Source: Clostridium sp. UBA2485
GTDB lineage: Bacteria; Bacillota; Clostridia; Clostridiales; Clostridiaceae
NCBI RefSeq assembly: GCF_002341865.1
Contig: NZ_DDOV01000024.1
Location: 996-11,469 of the forward strand
Direction: 5' to 3'
DNA: 10,474 nucleotides
The notes beneath the pieces are model-generated. The model had not been told where the DNA came from. It searched no databases and saw only the letters and a program-made list of their open reading frames with translations. The translations under genes were made by a program, and so were the position numbers. Shown piece after piece: positions 1 to 6,301 of the stretch. Numbering within the stretch: the stretch's first letter is position 1; the number at the start of each line of letters is the position of its first letter.

Positions 1-1
1 A

Positions 2-487
2 GGAGGAGGACAAGGAACAGAAATATATACCTATAATAATGATATATTTACAGAAGCACAGGAAACTTTGAAGAATATAACAAATTTAGGATTTAATAAT
101 AGAGGGGTTAAAAATGGCAGCAATTTATATGTAATAAGAAATACAAAGTCTAAAGCGATGTTAATAGAATTATTTTTTATAGATAGTGCAGATGTAGAGC
201 TATATAAAAAGTTAGGTTCAGAAAGATTAGCTAGTGCGATTGTAGAAGGAATTACAGGAAGGTCTACACCTAATAATGATTGGTACTCTTTAGATGGTAA
301 AACTGGCATAGTAACTGCAAAAGACGGTTTAAATGTAAGACAGAGTAAATCCACTAATAGCAAAATATTAGGTGTTTTACAACATGGAGAAAAAGTAAGG
401 CTATATAGGAAAGAGGAAGATTGGATACACATTTATTACTCTAAACATGGTGGTTATGTATATGCGGATTATATAGATATATTATAG
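2..487 (+). CDS. N-acetylmuramoyl-L-alanine amidase, C-terminal part with SH3 domain (5' truncated by window)
   Basis: The frame is open from the first bases of the window, so the true start lies to the left; the TTG at 68 is only an internal codon. The visible part begins in the second half of an Amidase_3-type zinc amidase, which cleaves the bond between N-acetylmuramic acid and L-alanine of the stem peptide. The segment GGGQGTEIYTY, then LGFNNRGVK, LYVIRNTK and LIELFFIDS match the family core; the Glu of LIELFFIDS is the likely catalytic glutamate. The zinc ligands nearer the N-terminus would be outside the window. After a short linker (around TGRSTPNND) comes a bacterial SH3-type wall-binding domain with DGLNVRQS, a hallmark of SH3_3, ending at YVYADYIDIL. 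This architecture is typical of clostridial phage endolysins but also of host autolysins. The position next to a junction inside comM favours a prophage lysin. Family certain; phage origin inferred. Confidence 0.88.
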   Translation, partial: GGGQGTEIYTYNNDIFTEAQETLKNITNLGFNNRGVKNGSNLYVIRNTKSKAMLIELFFIDSADVELYKKLGSERLASAIVEGITGRSTPNNDWYSLDGKTGIVTAKDGLNVRQSKSTNSKILGVLQHGEKVRLYRKEEDWIHIYYSKHGGYVYADYIDIL

Positions 488-491
488 TTTA

Positions 492-525
492 AAGGTAGTT
501 CTTAACTTAGGTTAGGAGCTACCTT
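492..525 (+). terminator. Hairpin terminator after the amidase gene
   Basis: A 15-bp stem starts five bases after the amidase stop: AAGGTAGTTCTTAAC pairs with GTTAGGAGCTACCTT (three G-T wobbles) around a TTAG loop. The following bases, CTCATTTG, make a weak U-tract, so termination may be leaky or the hairpin may mainly protect the 3' end. Confidence 0.7.
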
Positions 526-752
526 CTCATTTGTCCAAATTGTGTTCTTGTAATAATTATAGAAAATATTAAACTTATATTATAATAAATTACCGTAATC
601 CTTGTAGAAAGTGGCAATTATCCTTTATTAGCTTCTTGTGGAAAAAAATATATAATTATGTCGAAAACTGTACAAGCTGTAAAATATATTATATTATAAA
701 AGAAAATAAACCACCAAGACGGCTAAATCAAGGGTGGTATATTAAGAGTATA
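526..752. other. AT-rich intergenic region without a recognisable gene
   Basis: No ORF with a plausible ribosome binding site is seen. The only structure noted is a short ACCACC/GGTGGT inverted repeat (710-715 and 733-738) with a 17-base loop and no T-run. The promoter for the operon that starts at 820 should lie here or just downstream, but no convincing -35/-10 pair could be fixed by eye in such AT-rich DNA. Confidence 0.5.
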
Positions 753-804
753 TGTATTTTCAATTATTTTATCTTCATTATATAGCAATATTTTTGAAAA
801 TACA
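753..804. promoter_or_regulatory. Inverted repeat directly upstream of the three-gene operon (possible operator or leader hairpin)
   Basis: GTATTTTCAA at 754-763 is the exact reverse complement of TTGAAAATAC at 794-803, and T753/A804 extends it to 11 bp, around a 30-base AT-rich spacer. The right arm ends six bases before the GGAGG ribosome binding site (810-814). It could be an operator for autoregulation by the system or an RNA stem in the leader. The repeat is seen; the function is inferred. Confidence 0.4.
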
Positions 805-819
805 ATAATGGAGGATAAT

Positions 820-2103
820 ATGGAGCAGTTAAGGATTAAAGCACAAGAACTAAGAAAAAAGCATGAATATAAAGAAGCAGAAAAAATATATTGTAAAATT
901 TATAATGAGAATAGCTTTGATAAATGGTTAGGTTGGGAATATGCTGATACTTTAAAAAATTTAAACAAAGTAGATGAAGCAATTAGTGTTGCAAAAAATG
1001 TATATGTAAATAATAGAAGCTTTAAATATATAAAAGATTTATTGTCTTGGTGTGTGTATGAGAAATATTTTAAGAATTTAGATGCAAATGATACAAAAGA
1101 ATTGTCAGAACTAATCCCAATAGCTGATTTTTTATTAAAAATAACAGTACAAGATGAAAAATTGCCATATGAAAAAACAGTTTTTAAAATTATTAAATTA
1201 ATTCAGAAATCAGATATAAATAATAAATATGAATTGATGATTGAATGGCTAGATAAACTTGATTATAAAATTTTATCTAAAAATACTTATCAAATAAAAA
1301 TGAAGAATGAAAGAACTATAGAGATTGCTTCTCCATTAGAAGATTGGTTTTATATTAAAATAAAATGTCAATATAATTTAGAAAATTACACAGAATGTAT
1401 TGAAAATTGTGATTATATTTTATGTGAAATTGAAAAATTTCACAATAATCAAGATAAATGGATTAGAAGGATTAAGGCAAATTGTCTTTGGGAGTTAAAT
1501 AAAAAGCATGAGTCTGTTATGGAATTAAGTAAATTAAATAATGAGTTTAATCATTGGATTATTATGTACGAATTATCAAAAATGTATATTGAGATGGAAA
1601 ATTTTAATGATGGCATCATTATTGCATCGAGATTAATGTTATTAAAAGAACCAATAGAAAGAAAAGTTGGAGCAATAAAATTGTTAGCAGACTTATTTTA
1701 TAAACTTAATAAAAAGAAAGAAGCATATGTTTATTATATGGCTTGTTTTGAACACATATATAATTATGATGAAAAAAATTTAATTAAAAGTAGAATTAAG
1801 GAGTTAAATGATACATATAACATTAAAGTAATTAATAATATACAATGTCTGGAAGAGATTGCAATTAAGGAGATTAAGAATGATAAATCTAGAAAAGAAG
1901 GTGTAGTTTCTAATATTATTGGTAATAGAAAGGCTGGATTCATTAAGGATAATATATCATCATATTATTTTCAAATGAAAAATGTTCTAGGAACTAATAA
2001 AAATATAAAGATGAATGATATAGTTACATTTAATGTTATTGATTCATTTGATAGAAAAAAAGGAAAAAAATCAGAAGAAGCAATTGATTTAATCTTAGAA
2101 TAA
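820..2103 (+). CDS. TPR-repeat protein with C-terminal cold-shock-like RNA-binding domain
   Basis: Start at ATG 820 is preferred over ATG 808 because GGAGG (810-814) lies five bases before it; ATG 808 has no such site. The product has 427 residues. Most of it is helical with tetratricopeptide-like pairs, for example LRKKHEYKEAEKIYCKIY near the N-terminus, YNLENYTECIENCDYI in the middle and LADLFYKLNKKKEAYVYYMA further on. Residues about 357-427 resemble a cold-shock/S1-type OB fold: EGVVSNIIGNRKAGFIKDN, then YYFQMKNVLG, then NDIVTFNVIDSF and KKGKKSEEAIDL, in the order of the CSD pattern (G-x-V, K-x-GFI, aromatic patch, G/ND-x-V-x-F, xxA). Such domains bind single-stranded nucleic acid. It is the first gene of an operon with an RNase H-RnlA toxin (23-base gap) and an RnlB antitoxin, suggesting an RNA-sensing or targeting accessory role. 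No signal peptide or membrane segment. The CSD call is by pattern only. Confidence 0.8.
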   Translation: MEQLRIKAQELRKKHEYKEAEKIYCKIYNENSFDKWLGWEYADTLKNLNKVDEAISVAKNVYVNNRSFKYIKDLLSWCVYEKYFKNLDANDTKELSELIPIADFLLKITVQDEKLPYEKTVFKIIKLIQKSDINNKYELMIEWLDKLDYKILSKNTYQIKMKNERTIEIASPLEDWFYIKIKCQYNLENYTECIENCDYILCEIEKFHNNQDKWIRRIKANCLWELNKKHESVMELSKLNNEFNHWIIMYELSKMYIEMENFNDGIIIASRLMLLKEPIERKVGAIKLLADLFYKLNKKKEAYVYYMACFEHIYNYDEKNLIKSRIKELNDTYNIKVINNIQCLEEIAIKEIKNDKSRKEGVVSNIIGNRKAGFIKDNISSYYFQMKNVLGTNKNIKMNDIVTFNVIDSFDRKKGKKSEEAIDLILE

Positions 2104-2126
2104 ATTTATTAGATGAGGTGTTTAGA

Positions 2127-3533
2127 ATGGCAAAAAAAAATAAATTTTATGCTGTGAAAGCAGGAGTTAATACAGGAATATTCTTAACGTGGAAAGAATG
2201 TCAAGAAAATATAACTGGATATAAGAATGCTGTATATAAATCTTTCTCTACACAGGAGGAAGCAGAGCTATATTTAAATGGAATTGATAGTATTGAAATA
2301 CACAAAAAACAGGCATTAGAATTAGATGGAATAGTAGCATACATAGATGGAAGTTATTCTAAAGAAAGTAATAGATACTCCTTTGGGTGTGTTATCATTA
2401 ATAAAGATGGAAAAATTCACTCATATTATGCATATGGAGATGATTGTGTTGCCTTAAAACTAAATAATGTTGCGGGTGAATTACAGGGATCAATGTATGT
2501 AGTAAAATGGGCATGTGATAATGGATATAAGAATATTATAATAAAGCATGATTATGAAGGAATTTCTAAATGGATTACGGGTGAGTGGAAAGCCAAAGAT
2601 TTAACAGTTAAAAAATATGTTGAATTCATTAATAAGTATAAAGAAAAAGTAAATATTAAATTTGAAAAAGTAAGTGGTCATAGTGGAGATAAATATAATG
2701 AAGAGGTTGACAGATTAGCAAAAAAAGCATTATTTAATGGTAATAAGATAAATAAGGGACAATCATGGATAACTGTAACAGATATAACACTAGAAGATAT
2801 TGAATTTATATTAGATACATTAAAAGATGATACAAATTTAAATATTAGAATGGATAGTAATAATATCGGAATTAAAATGTATAGACTTAAATTGGAAAAG
2901 GAAGAAATAGTTATAAAAATGTTTATTGAGCAAAACAAATTACTTATACAAGGAAAATTTGGAAAGATTTCATCATTATTATTATCATATATCTCAGAGG
3001 TAGTTGAATTAGATCAAATGAATGAGATAAATAATGATTTGTTTAAAATTAATATAGATAAACAAAACGTTGCAACTCAATTTGAAGGATATTTTATAAA
3101 TTCAAAAGAAAAAATTCCAGAGAAAATTACCAGAGTACTACATCAAGCAGTTTATAATTTAAATATTTACGCTGAATTATTTGATGCCTCTTTTTTGATA
3201 TTTCCAGCATTGAGGGCATTAGAAGGATTTCTAAAATTTATCTTAGGTAAGCATGAAATTAATTGCAATAATGGATTTAATATGTTTGCTCCTAAGGATA
3301 ACGGGACATATGCATTAATAGATACATATAATAAAAACATAGGATCTAGTAAGAAAATATGCTATCTTAATAAGTTATATAATTTTTATTACAAGCAAAG
3401 ACATTCATTATTTCATTGGAATGATCCTTTAAAAAATTATGATGATACAAAACTAATAGATACTTGTGCATCAGCACATAATATAATAAAAAACACTTTA
3501 CAATTAATAGATGAATATTATACTATAAATTAG
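2127..3533 (+). CDS. Viroplasmin/RNase H1 fused to RnlA-like (RNase LS) HEPN toxin
   Basis: Start at ATG 2127 fits the GAGGTG site six bases upstream better than the GTG at 2118; this gives 468 residues. Residues 1-52 are a viroplasmin-type RNA/DNA-hybrid-binding domain (FYAVKAGVNTGIFLTW, then a KSFSTQEEAELYLNG-like end). Residues about 68-202 are RNase H1 with the full acidic set: D74 (YIDGS), E118 (AGELQ), D142 (KHDYE), D195 (EVDRLA), plus H185 (SGHSGD). From about 213 on it matches RnlA: a mixed alpha/beta region containing KLLIQGKFGK, then a helical HEPN domain with E366 (RALEGFLKF) and the R-x4-H motif R425-HSLF-H430. E. coli RnlA uses a Glu and an R-x4-H pair with nearly the same spacing. 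RnlA is the mRNA endonuclease of the RnlAB toxin-antitoxin system that blocks T4 lacking Dmd, and it is stimulated by RNase HI. The rnlB-like gene follows after 39 bases. All catalytic residues are present, so it should be active. Confidence 0.88.
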   Translation: MAKKNKFYAVKAGVNTGIFLTWKECQENITGYKNAVYKSFSTQEEAELYLNGIDSIEIHKKQALELDGIVAYIDGSYSKESNRYSFGCVIINKDGKIHSYYAYGDDCVALKLNNVAGELQGSMYVVKWACDNGYKNIIIKHDYEGISKWITGEWKAKDLTVKKYVEFINKYKEKVNIKFEKVSGHSGDKYNEEVDRLAKKALFNGNKINKGQSWITVTDITLEDIEFILDTLKDDTNLNIRMDSNNIGIKMYRLKLEKEEIVIKMFIEQNKLLIQGKFGKISSLLLSYISEVVELDQMNEINNDLFKINIDKQNVATQFEGYFINSKEKIPEKITRVLHQAVYNLNIYAELFDASFLIFPALRALEGFLKFILGKHEINCNNGFNMFAPKDNGTYALIDTYNKNIGSSKKICYLNKLYNFYYKQRHSLFHWNDPLKNYDDTKLIDTCASAHNIIKNTLQLIDEYYTIN

Positions 3534-3572
3534 TTAATACTTTTTAATAATCTATAAAGGAGGGTGAGGAAC

Positions 3573-3959
3573 ATGATATGTTTAGATTTAAAAAAATACT
3601 CATATAAGTTAATAGACAATATTGACGTAGATTATAAACCTTTTATTATAGAACTTTGTTGCGAACCTCCAACTTTATTATTAAATAATATTGAAAATGA
3701 TTTAAGGATAAAAAAAATAAAGGGGAGAATTTTAATAGATTGTTTATTATATACGGGTAACAGTAAAGATAGATTTATTGAAGCTTATTTTAATGGAACT
3801 AAATTTGAAGATGATTCAATAAAAATTGTTGAAGTTGAAAGAGGCAATAAATTTAGAAAAATTACTTCGGATTTTTTAAGAGAGGAAGTAGAAATATTAG
3901 ATTATTCTATACTAACAACTGTTCAAAAAAAATTAATTTTAAAAGGATTAAATATATAA
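3573..3959 (+). CDS. rnlB: RnlB-like antitoxin
   Basis: A ribosome binding site AAGGAGGG (3557-3564) sits eight bases before ATG 3573, which is preferred over the GTG at 3564 that lies inside that site. The product has 128 residues, close to the 123 of E. coli RnlB. The central part GRILIDCLLYTGNSKDRF lines up with E. coli RnlB (G-x-IL-x-D-LL-x3-G-x4-RF), followed by FNGTKFEDDSIKIV and a C-terminal SILTTVQKKLILKG resembling the SVLSPDDV-containing end of RnlB. RnlB binds and neutralises RnlA during normal growth; loss of the labile antitoxin upon phage infection frees the toxin. Position immediately after the RnlA-like gene and before a strong terminator supports the pairing. Similarity was judged from memory of the E. 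coli protein, not by alignment software. Confidence 0.78.
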   Translation: MICLDLKKYSYKLIDNIDVDYKPFIIELCCEPPTLLLNNIENDLRIKKIKGRILIDCLLYTGNSKDRFIEAYFNGTKFEDDSIKIVEVERGNKFRKITSDFLREEVEILDYSILTTVQKKLILKGLNI

Positions 3960-3990
3960 AAAACTTTATGTTTAAATATATTAATTTTTT

Positions 3991-4029
3991 AAAAAGGATT
4001 ATTAGGAATTGTACCTAGTAATCCTTTTT
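3991..4029 (+). terminator. Strong intrinsic terminator closing the TPR-RnlA-RnlB operon
   Basis: A 16-bp stem, AAAAAGGATTATTAGG paired with CCTAGTAATCCTTTTT (one G-T wobble), encloses the loop AATTGTA and is followed by a T-rich tail (TTTTTGTTTT). It is 31 bases after the antitoxin stop. The A-run on the left arm means it may also act on the minus strand. Confidence 0.92.
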
Positions 4030-4085
4030 GTTTTCCGCAATCTGCTATTAAATACATAACAAAATTATACAAAAACAAAAATATA

Positions 4086-4126
4086 CGAACATATGTTCTT
4101 TACTAATGATGAATTAATGTTATAAT
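4086..4126 (+). promoter_or_regulatory. LexA (SOS) box overlapping a sigma-A-type promoter
   Basis: CGAACATATGTTCT at 4086-4099 matches the Gram-positive LexA/DinR box CGAACRNRYGTTYC at 13 of 14 positions and contains the perfect palindrome GAACATATGTTC. It abuts TTTACT (4099-4104), a plausible -35, and TATAAT (4121-4126), a perfect -10, with a 16-base spacer. LexA bound here would block the promoter and DNA damage would release it. The transcript would run into the small ORF at 4167 and end at the hairpin at 4221. Confidence 0.8.
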
Positions 4127-4166
4127 TATGTTAGCGAAAAAATATAGACATCATGGGGGAGTTGGT

Positions 4167-4232
4167 ATGGGTATGGTTATAATTGTTATAAATGAAGGCG
4201 GCAAAAGAAGGGTGATCATAAAAAAACGATAG
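4167..4232 (+). CDS. 21-residue peptide ORF under the LexA-box promoter
   Basis: ATG 4167 follows GGGGGAG (4155-4161) with a five-base spacer. The reading frame encodes MGMVIIVINEG followed by the basic tail GKRRVIIKKR and stops with TAG at 4232: a short hydrophobic segment followed by six Lys/Arg residues. A second ATG two codons in is an alternative start. The stop codon lies in the left arm of the downstream terminator. It matches no family I recognise. SOS-induced short hydrophobic/basic peptides are sometimes toxins or membrane-active, but that is only analogy here. It could also be a non-coding transcript with a chance ORF. Confidence 0.4.
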   Translation: MGMVIIVINEGGKRRVIIKKR

Positions 4233-4253
4233 GTATTTAGTCTATCGTTTTTT
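4221..4253. terminator. Bidirectional terminator between the SOS transcript and the XRE gene
   Basis: AAAAAACGATAG (4221-4232) pairs with CTATCGTTTTTT (4242-4253) around a nine-base loop. The arm ends are A- and T-runs, so it can terminate both the rightward SOS transcript and the leftward XRE-family gene, whose stop codon is at 4242-4244. Confidence 0.88.
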
Positions 4254-4706
4254 TAATTTATCTAAAGTTGAATTTATAACCTTTAGGTGATTAGCATTAG
4301 GAGTGTACCGAGTTAGAAGGTCTATTGTAAACCCTTCGCTATACCCTATGTATTTTCCAACCTCCTCCCAACTTTTAGCACCTGTATAAGCTCTAATTTT
4401 TAATAATTTTTCTTTTACTGAGTTTTCAGGAAAAGAATCTAGAGATAAATAGCTTATATGATTTTCCTCAAAAAAATCACATATCATTTTCCAATAATTA
4501 TATGGAAGGTTTATTTTATTTTGCTCAACATGCATTAGGGTAGTATGACTTATCCCTATAACATTAGATAATTGTTTCAATGTTAAATTGTTATTAAGCC
4601 TTAAGGTCCTTAACTTTTCCCCTATAGAAACATCTTTAGAAGTATTACGTGAAGAATTTAGAAATTTTTTATTTTTACATATATCAAACTTGAAACTCAC
4701 ATCCAT
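4242..4706 (-). CDS. XRE-family helix-turn-helix regulator, 5' end at the comM junction
   Basis: As read from ATG at 4706 the product has 154 residues. Residues about 27-82 form a classic HTH_3/Cro-CI domain (SIGEKLRTLRLNNNLTLKQL, then GISHTTLMHVEQNK with the recognition helix, then WKMICDFF). Residues about 97-152 (VKEKLLKIRAYTGAKSWEEVGKYIGYSEG in two stretches) look like a second small HTH. It is probably a DNA-binding repressor of the element. The start is doubtful: the first codons lie on DNA that belongs to comM (junction about 4699-4703), and no convincing ribosome binding site precedes them. The gene may therefore be truncated or re-headed by integration, with a different 5' end in the circular form of the element. 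GTG at 4700 is the only other in-frame conventional start before the HTH. The opposite strand shows no competing gene here. Confidence 0.75.
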   Translation of the reverse strand: MDVSFKFDICKNKKFLNSSRNTSKDVSIGEKLRTLRLNNNLTLKQLSNVIGISHTTLMHVEQNKINLPYNYWKMICDFFEENHISYLSLDSFPENSVKEKLLKIRAYTGAKSWEEVGKYIGYSEGFTIDLLTRYTPNANHLKVINSTLDKLKKR

Positions 4707-5197
4707 GTCCCTGCGGATATTTTGGTCATGATCGATGTAAATGCAGTGATTATGAAGTTTTAAAATATAGACAAAAAATATCTGGGCCTATTTTAGATAG
4801 AATTGATATACAAAAATATATGAATCCAGTGGATTTTATTGATTTATCGGAATTTAAACCTTCTTTAAGCTCTAGTAGTTTAAGGGAAAGAGTAGAGTTT
4901 GCAAGGAATATCCAAAGAGAAAGATTTAAAAATATATCCAATGTTAACTGTAACAATCAAATGAAAGATAGTCATGTAAGAGAATTTTGTATGTTAGATA
5001 ATGAAGGAAAGGAGCTCATGAGGAAAGCATATGATATATTTAAGTTTAGTGCTAGAAGCTTTAATAAATTTTTAAAGGTAGCAAGAACTTTTGCAGATTT
5101 GGATGGATTTAAAAACATTGAAAAGTCTCATGTTGTAAAAGCATTGATGAGTAGGGATTTAGAAAAGGAAGAGGGAAGAATGGATGTGGTTTCTTAG
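4694..5197 (+). pseudogene. comM: comM (YifB, Mg-chelatase-like AAA+ ATPase) 3' remnant
   Basis: The frame opens after TGA (4691-4693) and reads HPCPCGYFGHDRCKC, then KISGPILDRIDI-like sequence (SGPILDRIDI), then the Mg_chelatase_C domain (SSSLRERVEFARNIQRERF, FKFSARSFNKFLKVARTFAD). These match ComM/YifB, normally about 500 residues with the invariant MNPCPCGYFG motif. Only about 165 C-terminal codons remain; the N-terminal Lon-like domain and the Walker A/B region are missing. The break falls exactly at the PCPCG codons, where AAT (Asn) is expected and CAT is found. ComM is a branch-migration helicase promoting integration of transformed DNA. The stop TAG (5195-5197) touches the ATG of dprA, the usual competence-gene arrangement. 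If translated alone, ATG 4820 could start a fragment. The best explanation is disruption by an integrated element; the 5' half should be beyond the left edge. Confidence 0.88.
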
Positions 5198-6280
5198 ATG
5201 GACAATATAGACGTATTTTATATTTGGCTTAGTAAGTTGAAAAATGTAGGAGTTAAAACCACAAGAATTTTATTAAAAGAATTTAACTGCCCTTACAAAA
5301 TATATATTTCTAATAAAGAAGAACTTAGTAAAATAGAAGGATTAAGAAAAACTTCAATAGAAAGTATATTAAACAGTAGAGACTTAAAAGAGGCACGAGA
5401 AATATATAATAGATGTGCAGCTCTAGGGATAAAAATATTAACTTATGAAGATAAACTATATCCAAATTATGCTAAGGAATGTGATGAAAGTCCAATAGTC
5501 CTTTATTACAAAGGTGAACTAAAGGAAGTAAAGAATGGCGTAAGCATTGTAGGTGCAAGAAGATGCAGTAATTATGGAAAAAATGTAACCAGAGAAGTAG
5601 TAGAAGCTTTAGTTTTAAAAGATATTCCTATAATTAGCGGTTTTGCTAAAGGTATAGATAGTCAGGCACATACTGTAGCAATAAAAAACAGTGGATATAC
5701 ACTAGCTTTTTTAGGAAATAGTGTTGACATATGTTATCCTTCAGAGCAAAAGGAGCTTATGAAAAAAATTATAGATAATGGTGTGATATTATCTCAGTTT
5801 CCACCTACAACTAAACCTGAATACTACAATTTTCCTAAGAGAAATTATTTAATAGCTTCATGGTGCAGAAAGCTTTTAGTAGTGGAAGCCTCAGAAAAGA
5901 GCGGTGCTTTAATAACTGCAAATTTTGGGAGAGTATTAAATCGAGAAATATATGCAGTACCTAACAATATATATTCAAGAGAAGCTATAGGAACAAACAA
6001 ACTCATATTAGAAGAGAAGGCGAAAATTTTTATAAATACTTCTCAGCTAATAGATGATAAAAGAGCAATGACTAATGTTCAATTAAGCTTATTTGATAAT
6101 TTATCAGATTTAGAAGAAGGTATAGTAAATCTATTAATGGAAAGACCTATGTGTTTTAGTGAGTTAGTAAGTAGAATGGAAAAGAGCTATTCAGAAATAA
6201 GAAATTTAATAAACACTATGGAATTTCAAGGCAAGCTTCAAAGTAAAGGTGGAATTATTTCTTTGTTGAAGGTATTTTAA
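5198..6280 (+). CDS. dprA: DNA processing protein DprA/Smf
   Basis: 360 residues, normal length. DprA binds incoming single-stranded DNA in the cytoplasm and loads RecA during transformation. Residues about 1-70 form the N-terminal SAM/HhH-like domain (KLKNVGVKTTRILL). Residues about 112-285 are the Rossmann-like DprA core with GARRCSNYGK (119-128), SGFAKGIDSQAH (147-158), LGNSVDICYP (172-181), FPKRN (212-216) and EKSGALITA (233-241). The end (about 300-360) is the winged-helix domain (CFSELVSRMEKSYSEIRNLI). LGNSVD departs slightly from the usual LGxGxD. ATG 5198 follows the comM stop without a gap; the nearest purine-rich site (GAAGAGGGAAG, about 5168-5178) is some 20 bases away, so translation probably depends on coupling to comM. 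Because comM has lost its promoter end, expression of dprA may be altered in this strain. The gene topA, which often follows, is not here. Confidence 0.96.
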   Translation: MDNIDVFYIWLSKLKNVGVKTTRILLKEFNCPYKIYISNKEELSKIEGLRKTSIESILNSRDLKEAREIYNRCAALGIKILTYEDKLYPNYAKECDESPIVLYYKGELKEVKNGVSIVGARRCSNYGKNVTREVVEALVLKDIPIISGFAKGIDSQAHTVAIKNSGYTLAFLGNSVDICYPSEQKELMKKIIDNGVILSQFPPTTKPEYYNFPKRNYLIASWCRKLLVVEASEKSGALITANFGRVLNREIYAVPNNIYSREAIGTNKLILEEKAKIFINTSQLIDDKRAMTNVQLSLFDNLSDLEEGIVNLLMERPMCFSELVSRMEKSYSEIRNLINTMEFQGKLQSKGGIISLLKVF

Positions 6281-6301
6281 TTTGCTATATCAGCAAATTA
6301 A
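6277..6301 (+). terminator. Hairpin at the dprA stop codon
   Basis: TTAATTTGCT (6277-6286) pairs perfectly with AGCAAATTAA (6292-6301) around ATATC. The stem includes the TAA stop. It has no long T-run afterwards (ATTTAATAATT), so it is a weak terminator candidate. Confidence 0.55.

Noticed and set aside
31..432. Minus-strand ORF of 133 codons opposite the amidase gene
   Set aside because: It is the antisense of a clear amidase/SH3 coding region, has hydrophobic low-information sequence and no ribosome binding site.
659..700. 13-codon ORF (ATG 659) upstream of the operon
   Set aside because: No ribosome binding site and chance length in AT-rich DNA.
710..738. ACCACC/GGTGGT inverted repeat as a terminator or riboswitch
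   Set aside because: Only six base pairs with a 17-base loop, no T-run, and no riboswitch core I can recognise.
2678..2938. Minus-strand ORF inside the RNase H-RnlA gene
   Set aside because: Shadow of a strongly supported coding region; no start signal.
4242..4706. XRE gene as the antitoxin of the RnlA-like toxin
   Set aside because: It is on the opposite strand, beyond the operon terminator and a separate SOS unit, and a dedicated RnlB-like gene is already present.
4750..4956. Minus-strand ORF opposite the comM remnant
   Set aside because: The plus strand encodes recognisable ComM sequence; the minus ORF has no family resemblance.
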